Shown here in pieces: positions 23,824 to 32,784 of a stretch of DNA of 64,000 nucleotides. The stretch comes from Archangium lansingense (GTDB taxonomy: Bacteria; Myxococcota; Myxococcia; Myxococcales; Myxococcaceae). Where the stretch lies: contig NZ_JAPNKA010000001.1 in NCBI RefSeq assembly GCF_026626635.1, positions 9,532,501 through 9,596,500 on the forward strand. The letters run 5' to 3'. The position numbers were made by a program, and so were the translations under genes. Positions within the stretch are counted from its first letter, which is position 1. Every line of letters starts with the position of its first letter. The notes under the pieces are model-generated. The model was not told the DNA's origin and searched no databases. It saw only the letters and a program-made list of their open reading frames with translations.

Positions 23824-24294
23824 TCAGTTCTCCGGGACGGTCTCGATCCGGAGCGCCTCACGCGCGAAGCGGCTCATACGCTCCACCAGCGGCTTCACGA
23901 ACTCGAGCGGGTGCCGGCCAGACCGGTCCGCCACCGTCTCCAGCTTCTCCTTGCAGCGCAGGTCGAGGCAGAGGCTGACGCCCACCCGGCGCTTGGAGTT
24001 CACGTCCGTGGTGAGCAACCCGATCTCGTCCGCCGAGCCGTAGGAGTGGCACCAGTCACACATGCAGGAGCCCGGTCCGCCGCCCTGCGAGTCGCGGCGG
24101 AAGGCGATGCCCACGGGCAGCCTGCTCCCCTGGGGAGGGATCACCAGGAACACCCGGGTCCCCGCCGGCTCGGTCCACGCCAGGTAGTCGCGGACGAAGA
24201 GCGGGAACTTGAGGCCCGCGGGAAGCTCGAGCGTCTTCCGGTCCCGCGGACGGAACGCTTGCAGCAGATCTTTCTCAGTCTCGATCCGGAACAT
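23824..24294 (-). CDS. FBP C-terminal zinc-finger domain protein (EF-G-binding type)
   Basis: A 156-residue protein. ATG at 24294 is preferred with GAGGAG upstream. The C-terminal half has the treble-clef zinc finger of FBP (fusidic-acid resistance/EF-G-binding) proteins: CMCDWCHSYG and, later, SLCLDLRCKEKLE, i.e. CxxC...CxxxC. FBP proteins bind EF-G on the ribosome; the neighbour DbpA is also ribosome-linked, supporting a translation-related role. Confidence 0.75.
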   Translation of the reverse strand: MFRIETEKDLLQAFRPRDRKTLELPAGLKFPLFVRDYLAWTEPAGTRVFLVIPPQGSRLPVGIAFRRDSQGGGPGSCMCDWCHSYGSADEIGLLTTDVNSKRRVGVSLCLDLRCKEKLETVADRSGRHPLEFVKPLVERMSRFAREALRIETVPEN

Positions 24295-24562
24295 GGTCAT
24301 CTCCTCGTGCTGCCCCACCCCAGCCGAGGCTCACCCGGGGAGGACAGGGCCATCTGGGCGGCCTGCGCCTGTGCTCTCCCTTCATAAGGGCTTCAGTGGA
24401 GCGGGTGCACGCTCTCGGTGAGCACAGGTGCTCGTCGGGTCTGCTGGGAAGCGATCAGGACAGCAAGCCCCTGACCTGGAACGGAAACAGCCCGACCCTC
24501 ATACGAGGAGCCGGGCTGGACACAGGAATACCCCAGGAAATTTCGGAGGGCGAAGGGGCGCC

Positions 24563-24754
24563 TCAAAAATCCTCGGGCTTGGGGGATTTGAAGTTCACGG
24601 CGAAGGGGTCGAACTTCTCGTCGTCGCGCTTCTTCTTCTCCGCTGGGGTGTTCAAGTACGGGTTGATCTTCACCCGGAGACCGAACACCTTCGGATTCTT
24701 CTTCGTCTCTTCCTGCTTCTGTCCGAACTGCTGGGTCTTGGTGGAGTCGCTCAT
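24563..24754 (-). CDS. Small charged protein
   Basis: A 63-residue, highly charged, probably disordered protein (KKNPKVFGLRVKINPYLNTP, EKKKRDDEKFDPFAVNF). Its even amino-acid use, Lys-rich codons unlike the surroundings, and clear end of frame suggest a real gene. No known family. The 24295-24562 spacer before it holds no gene I can support. Confidence 0.6.
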   Translation of the reverse strand: MSDSTKTQQFGQKQEETKKNPKVFGLRVKINPYLNTPAEKKKRDDEKFDPFAVNFKSPKPEDF

Positions 24755-25045
24755 ACGCCACGAATCCTAGCATGAGGGAGACAGCTCCGGCTCCCACCGC
24801 CTCCCGTCGGAAAGGCTGGCGCGAAGGTGGAGACGAAGGCGCTGCCCTCCCCTCCCTCAAGACGAAGTGGGTGGTTCGGGAGAGAAACCACCCTCGATGC
24901 GCACCGCGTTGAACACTCCGCTACCGTGAGCCGAGAAAAGACACAGGCGCATGGTCCGAGTCGTGCGGAGACACAGGCAGCTGGATTCCTCCAAGTGGAA
25001 CCCCCGTGCTAGGAGTCGGATAACCCCCATTTCCAGGTGATCCAC
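24755..25045. other. Divergent spacer
   Basis: Region between the small charged gene and the terpene-cyclase-like gene. No gene seen. It should hold both promoters; AGGTGA at 25034-25039 serves as ribosome-binding site for the ATG at 25046. Confidence 0.4.
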
Positions 25046-26578
25046 ATGCCCTCGACCCCCGAGTGGTTCATCGCACAACTCAAAGCAGACATTCAGGCAC
25101 TTGGCGCCCAAGGCGGAATCCTCACCCCGTCCGTCTATGACACTGCCCAGGTCCTCCGAGACGCCCCGCCTGAAGATCCCCGACCCGCCGTCGAGTGGCT
25201 CATGCGCCAGCAGCGCCCGGACGGAGGCTGGGGCTCGGAGTTGATGCCGCTGGCAAGACACGTCCCGACGCTCGCGGCCGTGCTGGCGCTGCGCGGTAGC
25301 AGCGACACCCCGGAGAGCCGGAGGGCGGTGGAAGGTGGCATCGAGTTCTTCCGCCGCAACGCGGGGGTGTGGGCCTTCGAGGGTCCCCCGCCCGATGACA
25401 TCCCCGTGGCTTCGGAGCTCATCCTCCCGCGGCTGATGGAAGAGGCCGCCTCGGTGGGAATCGAGCTGCCGCACAAGCCCTTCCAGTCCCTCAGCGCGCT
25501 CGGCAACCGGCGGCGGGGGCTGATTGCCCGGATGAAGCATCGGGCCGGCACCGCGCCCATCCACTCCTTCGAGGCGTGGGGCACCGAGCCCGACATGAAT
25601 GTGCTCGATGGCTCGAAGGGCGTGGGCAACAGCCCGGCGGCGACCGCGCACTGGCTGCGGCTGCGCCGGGCCACCGCACCGGCTGGGTCCAAGGAGCTGC
25701 TCGGAGCCGAGGAGTTCCTGCGAGGGGCCGCGGAGGCCACTGGAACGGGCCTGCCGGGCGTGGTGCCCACTGTCTGGCCCATCGTGCACTACGAGCAGTC
25801 CTGGAGCCTGCTGGCCCTGTTCTCCACCGGGTTGTTGGAGCACCCGGGCCTGCGCGACGTCGTCCGCCCCCAGCTCGAGGCCCTGTACCGCGCGGTGCGG
25901 CCGGAGGGCTACGGCATGAGCGAGTTCTTCGTCTGTGACGGAGACATCACCTCCACCTGCCTCGCCATGCTGAAGGAGTCGGGCTACGCCGTGGATGGTG
26001 GCCTGCTGCAGCGCTACCAGCTGGCGGACGGGCAGTTCATCACCTACGCGCACGAGATGCAGCCGTCGGTGACGACGACCGCCCACGGGGTGATGGCACT
26101 GGCGATCCTCGGCCAGGACGTGTCGCGGCAGGTGCGCTGGCTCGCCGAGAAGCGGGGCAGCGATGGCCTGTGGAGGATGGACAAGTGGCACGCCTCCTGG
26201 CTCTACAGCACCTCCCAGGTGATGCTCGCGCTGTGCCGCGCGAGGGCCACCGAGGTCATCCGTCCCGCGGTGGACGGCCTGCTGCGAGCCCAGTCCGCCG
26301 ATGGCGGGTGGGGCATGGCGCAGCCCTCTCTCCTGGAGACGGCCTATGCCGTCCATGCGCTGCGCGCCATGCGCAGCCAGGGCCTCTTCGGACCCGAGGT
26401 GAAGCAGGCCCTCCAGCGCGCCGCCCGGTGGATGGGAGCGCAGCAGGAGAAGGCCCCGGAGCAGCACGAGATGCTCTGGACGGGCAAGGAGCTCTACCGG
26501 CCCTTCCGGTTGGATCGCGTCTTCGAGCGCAGCGCCATGCTCGCGCTGGAGCTCGACCGGGACAGCCTGGCGGAGTGA
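25046..26578 (+). CDS. Class II terpene cyclase-like (prenyltransferase/squalene-cyclase repeat) protein
   Basis: A 510-residue alpha-barrel protein similar to bacterial class II diterpene cyclases. QW-type repeats are visible (PDGGWGSEL near 60; SADGGWGMAQPSLLETAYAV near 420). The catalytic acid motif DxDDTA appears as DGDITST at residues 298-304: the first and middle Asp are kept but the fourth residue is Ile. The N-terminal start MPSTPEWFIAQLKADI is that of copalyl-diphosphate-synthase-like enzymes (beta-gamma domains). It stands alone, with no adjacent class I synthase; a polyprenyl synthase operon lies 10 kb away. Whether it cyclises GGPP is uncertain because of the altered motif. It converges on the MCP gene. 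Confidence 0.75.
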   Translation: MPSTPEWFIAQLKADIQALGAQGGILTPSVYDTAQVLRDAPPEDPRPAVEWLMRQQRPDGGWGSELMPLARHVPTLAAVLALRGSSDTPESRRAVEGGIEFFRRNAGVWAFEGPPPDDIPVASELILPRLMEEAASVGIELPHKPFQSLSALGNRRRGLIARMKHRAGTAPIHSFEAWGTEPDMNVLDGSKGVGNSPAATAHWLRLRRATAPAGSKELLGAEEFLRGAAEATGTGLPGVVPTVWPIVHYEQSWSLLALFSTGLLEHPGLRDVVRPQLEALYRAVRPEGYGMSEFFVCDGDITSTCLAMLKESGYAVDGGLLQRYQLADGQFITYAHEMQPSVTTTAHGVMALAILGQDVSRQVRWLAEKRGSDGLWRMDKWHASWLYSTSQVMLALCRARATEVIRPAVDGLLRAQSADGGWGMAQPSLLETAYAVHALRAMRSQGLFGPEVKQALQRAARWMGAQQEKAPEQHEMLWTGKELYRPFRLDRVFERSAMLALELDRDSLAE

Positions 26579-26585
26579 GGCGGAC

Positions 26586-26601
26586 GGGCCCCGAAGGGCC
26601 C
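26586..26601. terminator. Bidirectional hairpin between convergent genes
   Basis: GGGCCC-CGAA-GGGCCC forms a 6-bp GC stem with a CGAA tetraloop between the stops at 26578 and 26622. No T-run follows, so it may work as a Rho-dependent or pausing structure. Confidence 0.4.
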
Positions 26602-26621
26602 AGGCCACAACGGAGGGCCCG

Positions 26622-28439
26622 CTACGACCGCGGGCCTTCCTGCCAGCCGTAGCCGACGACAACGCTGGAGACCTGCTCCGCCACGTGCCGCACTCGGGCG
26701 AGCACGTCGTCCGAGGCGCGCAGCTGGCTCATCGTCTGCTCCATGCCCTTGGACAGGTCGTTCACGGCCTCGAAGATCTGCGCGATGCCCACGTCCTGCT
26801 GGCCCACGGCGACGGTGATCTGCCGCACCGAGGAGGCGTTCTCCCGGACGATGCCGGAGATCTGCTGCACCTGGGTGCTGAAGTCGCGGATCTGCCGCAG
26901 GCTCACCTCCACGCGATCCGAGCCCTGATCCATGAGGTTCATGGTGGAGCCGATGGCATCGCCGATGTCCTGGAGGATGTCGGTGATGTCCCGAGTGGCC
27001 TTGATGGACTGATCGGCCAGCGTGCGGATCTCCCGCGCCACCACGCCGAAGCCCTTGCCCGCCTCGCCGGAGCGCACCGCCTCGATGGCGGCGTTGAGCG
27101 CGAGCATGTTGGAGCGGTCCGCCAGCCCCTTCACCAGGGTGGTGATGTGAGCAATCTGCCGGGCCCGCTCGTCCAGGGCTCGGATGCTCGTGGCCATCTC
27201 TCGCACCTGGGAGCCAATCTCCTGCATGCCCGACAGGCCCTCTTGGAGGGCATTATCACCGGAGATGCTGATCTGATCCGCCCGCTCGGTCTGCTTGAGG
27301 ATGGCATCGGCCTTCTGCGAGGCGAGCACGGAGGTGTGCTTGATCTCCTGCGCGGTGACCTGGGTCTCCTGGAGGGCGGAGGCCTGCTGCGTCAGCACCT
27401 CCGTCTGGCGGCTCGTGGACTGCCCGAGCTGCTCAGCCGAGTCCCGGAGGGCCTGAGCGGAGGACTGCAGCGAGCCGGCGAACGACTTGAGCTGCGCAAA
27501 GACGCGCGCGGTGGTCGCCGAGAGATCTCCCACCTCGTCCGTGGAGACCCACTCCGGCAGCCGAGGCCTGCCCTGCACCAGCCCCTCCAGGGTGCGCTGG
27601 ACACTGCGCGTGCCCTCCGTCTGACGCCGGGCCAGGAACCAGGCCGCGAGCGCGGCGCTGATCAGCAGGTAGGCGCCCACCAGGAGCATCGGCAGCACCG
27701 AGCTATCCAGGAGCATCTGGATGACCTGACGCACGAGGGGAGCCACCTCGGCCGGGCTCACCTTGTCGAGTCGGCTCATCAGCAGCTCATGGGCGTCATA
27801 CGCCTGCCGCCCGACGATGGTGCCCATCGACGCCAGGGTGCACGCCACGAAGACGGCGAAGGCGTAGGGGAGGAACCAGGCCTGGCGGGGCCAGAGGAAG
27901 CCATACGACTGGGGCACCTGGCCGGGGTTCTTGTAGAACTCCGCGAGCGCGTAGGGCTGGAGGATCTTCTCGAACCAGACCCGCTCCTGCAGCGTCAGGA
28001 GCGCCACCAGCAGCCAGATGGTCGCCATGGCCCACGGAATGGTCCAGAGGCTTTTGCCGTGCCGCAACACGGAGAGCCCCACGAAGAGGCCCGAGGAGGC
28101 CAGCGTGGTGACGAGTGTGGTTGCGTCGATGATGCCCGGGACCTTGAGGATGCGCGACAGCCGCGCTCCAGGAGGCTCGCCCGGCACCACCTTCAGGGCG
28201 TTGCGCACGGTCACGTAGATGACGAAGTACGGGACGGCGACGCCCATCAGCGGAACGAGGATGGGCAGCAACACCTTCGAGACGTCGATCGCCTGCGCCT
28301 TGTCGAGCCCCGAGATGAGAATCATCAGGTACACCAGGGGAGGTGTCCCGAAGAGCGTGTAGATCTGCTGCGTGATGACCATCCGGCGGACGATCGGGCC
28401 GGTATCATACGAGAGGGGGCTAGAAGCGCTGGCTTGCAC
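26622..28439 (-). CDS. Methyl-accepting chemotaxis protein without large periplasmic domain
   Basis: A 605-residue receptor. Six or so transmembrane helices crowd the N-terminal half (about 25-45, 55-80, 105-130, 135-150, 190-210, 255-275) with only short loops, then HAMP (ARRQTEGTRSVQRTLEGLVQG... DEVGDLSATTARVF) and a C-terminal MCP signalling domain (LADRSNMLALNAAIEAVRSGEAGKGFGVVAREIRTLADQS is the hairpin tip region). Signal is probably sensed in or near the membrane. No che genes are adjacent. The N-terminal start is the longest; a shorter start at VITQQI is possible. Confidence 0.85.
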   Translation of the reverse strand: MQASASSPLSYDTGPIVRRMVITQQIYTLFGTPPLVYLMILISGLDKAQAIDVSKVLLPILVPLMGVAVPYFVIYVTVRNALKVVPGEPPGARLSRILKVPGIIDATTLVTTLASSGLFVGLSVLRHGKSLWTIPWAMATIWLLVALLTLQERVWFEKILQPYALAEFYKNPGQVPQSYGFLWPRQAWFLPYAFAVFVACTLASMGTIVGRQAYDAHELLMSRLDKVSPAEVAPLVRQVIQMLLDSSVLPMLLVGAYLLISAALAAWFLARRQTEGTRSVQRTLEGLVQGRPRLPEWVSTDEVGDLSATTARVFAQLKSFAGSLQSSAQALRDSAEQLGQSTSRQTEVLTQQASALQETQVTAQEIKHTSVLASQKADAILKQTERADQISISGDNALQEGLSGMQEIGSQVREMATSIRALDERARQIAHITTLVKGLADRSNMLALNAAIEAVRSGEAGKGFGVVAREIRTLADQSIKATRDITDILQDIGDAIGSTMNLMDQGSDRVEVSLRQIRDFSTQVQQISGIVRENASSVRQITVAVGQQDVGIAQIFEAVNDLSKGMEQTMSQLRASDDVLARVRHVAEQVSSVVVGYGWQEGPRS

Positions 28440-28652
28440 GGGCCCAGCATATGAGGCTCCGTACAGGCAGTGAACCCCTGGGGCCCACCCGTCCCTACTC
28501 GGGACGGTTGATGGTCACGAAGGTGAAACTCGGCGCCAACCGGAGCGGAACTTTCGAGCCATAGTAATAAGGAGGCACCCAGGCAGGCGCTCCCCTGCCC
28601 CAGGCGAGCCGGGAAGTGTTCGGAAGGTCAACGGTTACGATGGCTCCGCACC

Positions 28653-29945
28653 ATGCCCAAGACCCCTGCTCGCCTGCTGCTGCCCCTGCTCGCCCTCATG
28701 CTGCCCCTGGGAGCAAGTGCCTTCTCGGTGCCAGATCACGAGGTGATGACCCGGGCCTCCGTTGACGCGGTGCTCGCGGAAGGCGGCCACCCCGAGCTCG
28801 CAGCCCACCGGGCCGCCGTGGTGGAGGGCAGCCGGGCGGAGGACCTGAACCTCCACGTCAAGTGGACGGGCTATCACCACTTCTTCCACCCAGGTACGTC
28901 GCTTGACTCCTCCTTCCGCAAGGACTCCGGAGCCCGCGTGCGCGCGCTGTGGGAGGAGGCCGAGGAGGCCGCGAGCAACGGGGACCTGGCGCGGGCCTTC
29001 GATCGCGTCGGCCACCTGGTGCACCACATCCAGGACATGGCGGTGCCGATGCACGTGGTGCCGGTGATGCACGGGCTGTCGGATCGATTCGAGCAGCACG
29101 CGGCGAGACAGGCGCTGTTCCCCGAGGGACGGCAGCTGGAGCCGCTCTCCGGGGCAGATGCCCAGCTCGCCCTGGCTCGGGAGACGCTGGAGGTGGTGCG
29201 TACGGGCTCGCTGCCCGTGGAGGGGGGTTCCATCCCCTGGAACGCGTTCTGGGCCGAGCCCTCCACCCGCGGGCCAGGGGCCTTCGGCGGTTATGGAGTG
29301 GTGGGGAATGCCTTCGACTCGAAGGAGGTGCGCTGGCAGGGACGGACGTGGAAGGTGGACCCCTCGGCGTATGACGACTTCGTGGACGCGCGGGTCGAGT
29401 CGGCCGTGGCCTACTCCCGCGCCTTCCTCCTTTATGCGACGCAGCGGCTCATCACCCTGGCCGAGGCTCGGGAGCAGGCCGCGAAGCCGCAATGGAAGCC
29501 CTCTCCGGTGATTGCCCTGGAGCTGCAGGGAGGAGCCATCACCACGTTGCGCGGCGCCGCACCGGTGGCGGGGGTGCGAGCCCTGTTTCCCCTCCCCCTG
29601 GCCATGGGGCTGTCGGCCAGCTACGTGCGGGCCCTGGCCCATCCGCTCACGGGAGGAAGTGGGGCAGGTGCCTGGTCACTCGCGCTGCTGTCTCCGCCAT
29701 TGCTGACGGCGCAGCTCGGCTACTCGCGAGGGCTCGACCTGCGCGCCATGGTGGGCGCGGGCCTGTCCGCCCTGGGAGGCGGCCTCCACCCGGAGGTGCC
29801 CGTCGGCCTGCGTCTCCACACGCTGCTCGGCCGGGTCTCCCTGAGCGCGGAGGCGCAGTACCGCGCGTTCGCCCCCCAGTCGGCCCCCTGGGCGCAGGGC
29901 GTCACCTTCACCCTGGGGACCGGCTTCACCTGGGGCGACAACTAG
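28653..29945 (+). CDS. Secreted zinc-dependent phospholipase C / S1-P1 nuclease-like protein
   Basis: A 430-residue exported protein (signal MPKTPARLLLPLLALMLPLGASA, mature N-terminus FSVPDHEVMTR). The trinuclear zinc set of this superfamily is visible: the N-terminal His (DHEVM), TGYHHFFHP, and GHLVHHIQDMAVPMHVVP. These occupy the first about 150 residues; a helical part follows to about 280. The final about 150 residues are a beta-rich, Gly/Leu-rich tail ending in an alternating aromatic strand (VTFTLGTGFTWGDN), which looks like a small beta-barrel or self-export module. The fused tail is unusual. Neighbours give no clue to the substrate. Confidence 0.7.
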   Translation: MPKTPARLLLPLLALMLPLGASAFSVPDHEVMTRASVDAVLAEGGHPELAAHRAAVVEGSRAEDLNLHVKWTGYHHFFHPGTSLDSSFRKDSGARVRALWEEAEEAASNGDLARAFDRVGHLVHHIQDMAVPMHVVPVMHGLSDRFEQHAARQALFPEGRQLEPLSGADAQLALARETLEVVRTGSLPVEGGSIPWNAFWAEPSTRGPGAFGGYGVVGNAFDSKEVRWQGRTWKVDPSAYDDFVDARVESAVAYSRAFLLYATQRLITLAEAREQAAKPQWKPSPVIALELQGGAITTLRGAAPVAGVRALFPLPLAMGLSASYVRALAHPLTGGSGAGAWSLALLSPPLLTAQLGYSRGLDLRAMVGAGLSALGGGLHPEVPVGLRLHTLLGRVSLSAEAQYRAFAPQSAPWAQGVTFTLGTGFTWGDN

Positions 29946-29972
29946 GGACGCGGGCTCGCCCCTCGAGCCCGT

Positions 29973-30377
29973 CTACTTCTTGGTCGCGCCCTTCTTCTTG
30001 CCCTTCGCGTCCGCCGGCTTGCCCTGCTTCTGGAGCTCGAGGACGTAGTGGGTGAGCGCCCAACGATCCTGCTCGGTGAGGTTCGCGAAGGGGACCATCG
30101 TGCTCCCCGGAATGCCGGTGGTGATCGTCTTGAAGATCTCCTCCGGCTTGTTGCCCTTCTTGAAGGCCTCCGCCACGAAGTTGCGCGGCTTCGGCACCAG
30201 GTACATGCCCGCCGGACCGTTCCCCTCGCCCTTCTCTCCGTGACAGGACTGGCAATAAGAGGTGTACGCGGTCTTGCCCTTCTCGAGCAGTTCCGGTGTG
30301 GCCTTGGGCGTCTCGGCCCCCATCGCCGAGCCCGACACCACGACCGACAACATCAGTCCCATCCACTTCATGCTCAT
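29973..30377 (-). CDS. Periplasmic c-type cytochrome (single haem)
   Basis: A 134-residue protein: signal peptide ending at AMGA, one haem motif CQSCH at about 42-46, distal Met in STMVPF, and a Lys-rich tail (KGKKKGATKK). It is the third gene in the direction of IorA and IorB; isoquinoline-1-oxidoreductase-type enzymes commonly pass electrons to a cytochrome c, so it is probably their electron acceptor. ATG at 30377 has GAGGAA upstream. It lies 180 bp after iorB. Confidence 0.85.
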   Translation of the reverse strand: MSMKWMGLMLSVVVSGSAMGAETPKATPELLEKGKTAYTSYCQSCHGEKGEGNGPAGMYLVPKPRNFVAEAFKKGNKPEEIFKTITTGIPGSTMVPFANLTEQDRWALTHYVLELQKQGKPADAKGKKKGATKK

Positions 30378-30556
30378 GAGTTCCTCTTCGGCTGCTGAAT
30401 ACCCCGGAGCCTCAGCGCATGGCGCGCTGAGACTCCCGGCCCTTCGTCGTCATTGTACCCGGGGCCCCGAGGTGGACCGCCCGGACCCGGGACGCTCCAG
30501 ACGGGCCCGCCTCCTCGCGTGACGAGGAGGCGAGGGACCCGCCTCCCCGCTGACAC

Positions 30557-32782
30557 TCACGCCTTCTTCTTGCCGGTCAGCTTGTGGTTGCTGATGGGCA
30601 GGCTGCGGATGCGCGTCCCCGTGGCGGCGAACAGGGCGTTCGTCACGGCCGGGGCGATGGGCGGCGTGCCAGGCTCTCCGACGCCACCCGGGGCCTCGCC
30701 GCTCTCGACGATCTCCACGGCGATCTCCGGCATCTCGTGGGGCGCCAGCATCGAGTAGTCGTGGAAGTTGCTCTGCTCGACGCGTCCGTTGCGCAGGGTG
30801 ATCTGCCCGCGCAGCGCGGCGGACAGGCCGTAGACGACACCGCTCTCCATCTGGGCGGCGATGTTGTCGGGGTTGACGTACCGACCACAATCCACCGCGA
30901 CCCAGACCTTGTGCACGGTGGGCTGACCCTCCGCGGAGACCGACACCTCGGCCACCTCGGCGACGATGCTCCCGAAGCTCTCCGCGATGGCGATGCCGCG
31001 GAACCGGCCCTCCGCCGGCGGAGTCTCCCAGTTCGCCATCCGGGCCACGGTGTCGAGCGCCTTCACGAAGCGCGGGTGCGACTTCTCCAACAGAGCACGG
31101 CGGTACTTGTACGGATCCTGCTTCGCCGCGTGCGCCAGCTCGTCGATGAAGCTCTCCACGTAGAAGGCGTTGTGGGAGGAACCGACCGAGCGCCAGAAGC
31201 CCACCGGCACGCCCGTGTCGACAGCGACGGTCTGGACGTGCAGGTTCGGGCACTCGTACTTCATGTCGGCCAGGCCCTCGATCGTCGTCATGTCGATGCC
31301 GCTCTTGGGGAGGCCGCCGAACATCGTCCAGCGCTGCATGATGGAGGGGCTGGCGATGCTCGCCGTGAGGGCCACGGGCAGGCCGTCCTCACCAAGCCCG
31401 GCCCGCATCTTCACGAGGCTGGCCGGCCGGTAGAAGTCGTGCTGCACGTCCTCCTCGCGGGACCAGATGAGCTTGACGGGCTTGCCCACGGCCTTCGAGG
31501 CCTCGACGGCCTGAAGCACCATGTCGTTCTCCGCCCGCCGGCCGAAGCCACCGCCGAGGTAGGTGGTGTGAACGACGATCTTCTCCTGAGGCACCTTCGT
31601 CGCCTGCGAGACGAGGAGCTTGGTGAGGGTATGGGACTGCGTGCCCACCCAGATCTCGATTCCGTCCGGCCGGACGTGCGCCGTGGCGTTGAGGGGCTCC
31701 ATCGGCGTGTGGGCCAGGAAGGGCGTCGAGTACTCGGCCTCGAGCTTCACCTTCGCCGTGCCCAGAACCTTGGTGGCCTCGCCCTTCGTTGCCGCCACGG
31801 GGTTCTTCTTGCCGCCCGCCGCGGTGCGCAGCCTCTTCTCGATGTCCTTCGAGGACAGCCCGGCCGAGGCGCCCTTGGTCCACTTGGGCTCGAGGCCCAG
31901 GACGACCGTCTTCGCCGTGAACCAGCTGTCCGCGACGGCGACGATGCCACCAGTCACCTTCGCCAGCGACGTGCCCGCGGGCATGCCCTTGGCCAACGCC
32001 TCGAAGTTCGCGCACTCCCCGCCGAAGACAGGCGAGTGGCGCACCGCCCCGTAGCGCATCTCCGGCACGACGACGTCGATGCCAAAGATGGGCTTGCCCG
32101 ACACCTTGGCGGGCGTGTCGAGCCGCTTCACCGACTTGCCCACGAGCTTGTACTCGGAGGGCGCCTTGAGCTTCGGCTCCTTCGGGATGGCGCTGGCGGG
32201 CAGCGCGGCGGCAGCGGCGGTCAGCTCACCAAAACCCGCCTTGCGGCCGGTCGCCGCGTGGACGATCTGGCCCTGCTCGGCGCGGCAGCTCTCCGCGGGG
32301 ACGCCCCACTTCTGGGCGGCTGCGGCGGTCAGCATGTGGCGGGCAGTGGCACCGATGCGCTGGAGGATCTCCCAGGTGGTGCGCACGCTCATGCTGCCAC
32401 CGGTGATCTCGAAAGGAGCGCCGGTGTAGTTGAACTCGACGTCCGAGGGGGCGGGCTCGACGCGAATCTTGCTCCAGTCGGCCTCGAGCTCCTCGGCGAT
32501 GAGCATGGGCATCGACGTGAAGATGCCCTGGCCCATCTCGCTCTTGGCGACGTAGATGGTGATGAGCCCGTCCGGGGCGATGCGCAGCCACGTGTTGAGC
32601 CGCGCGTCCTTCGCCTCCAGCTTGCCCTCGGGGGCGCCGGCGGCGAACGCCTCGGAGCGGCGCATCGGGTTGGCGGGAAGGTGGAAGCCGAGCACGAGTC
32701 CCGCGAACGTCGCGGCGCCCGACTGCACGAAGAAGCGGCGGGAGAGCCCTGCCGGGTTGTTCGTCTCCTGGTCGGTCTTCAT
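30557..32782 (-). CDS. Molybdopterin-binding oxidoreductase large subunit (IorB-like)
   Basis: A 741-residue xanthine-oxidase-family subunit with a twin-arginine signal (SRRFFVQSG, residues about 15-23), so it is folded with cofactor and exported. ATG at 32782 lies 3 nt after the IorA stop. Core motifs: YVAKSEMGQGIFTSMPMLIAEEL (cofactor region), YLGGGFGRRAENDMV, HNAFYVESFIDELAH, and GVGEPGTPPIAPAVTNA near the end (the conserved catalytic Glu loop). It matches the isoquinoline 1-oxidoreductase beta family (split-domain order). The substrate is an aldehyde or N-heterocycle; which one cannot be told. Works with IorA (2Fe-2S) and probably the cytochrome c. Confidence 0.9.
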   Translation of the reverse strand: MKTDQETNNPAGLSRRFFVQSGAATFAGLVLGFHLPANPMRRSEAFAAGAPEGKLEAKDARLNTWLRIAPDGLITIYVAKSEMGQGIFTSMPMLIAEELEADWSKIRVEPAPSDVEFNYTGAPFEITGGSMSVRTTWEILQRIGATARHMLTAAAAQKWGVPAESCRAEQGQIVHAATGRKAGFGELTAAAAALPASAIPKEPKLKAPSEYKLVGKSVKRLDTPAKVSGKPIFGIDVVVPEMRYGAVRHSPVFGGECANFEALAKGMPAGTSLAKVTGGIVAVADSWFTAKTVVLGLEPKWTKGASAGLSSKDIEKRLRTAAGGKKNPVAATKGEATKVLGTAKVKLEAEYSTPFLAHTPMEPLNATAHVRPDGIEIWVGTQSHTLTKLLVSQATKVPQEKIVVHTTYLGGGFGRRAENDMVLQAVEASKAVGKPVKLIWSREEDVQHDFYRPASLVKMRAGLGEDGLPVALTASIASPSIMQRWTMFGGLPKSGIDMTTIEGLADMKYECPNLHVQTVAVDTGVPVGFWRSVGSSHNAFYVESFIDELAHAAKQDPYKYRRALLEKSHPRFVKALDTVARMANWETPPAEGRFRGIAIAESFGSIVAEVAEVSVSAEGQPTVHKVWVAVDCGRYVNPDNIAAQMESGVVYGLSAALRGQITLRNGRVEQSNFHDYSMLAPHEMPEIAVEIVESGEAPGGVGEPGTPPIAPAVTNALFAATGTRIRSLPISNHKLTGKKKA

Positions 32783-32784
32783 GA

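Noticed and set aside
24295..24562. Possible tRNA or small RNA in the spacer near the small charged gene
   Set aside because: No cloverleaf could be folded by eye; no T-loop or CCA end.
26685..28454. A 589-codon frame opposite the MCP
   Set aside because: Antisense of the MCP, no domain, Leu/His-biased composition.
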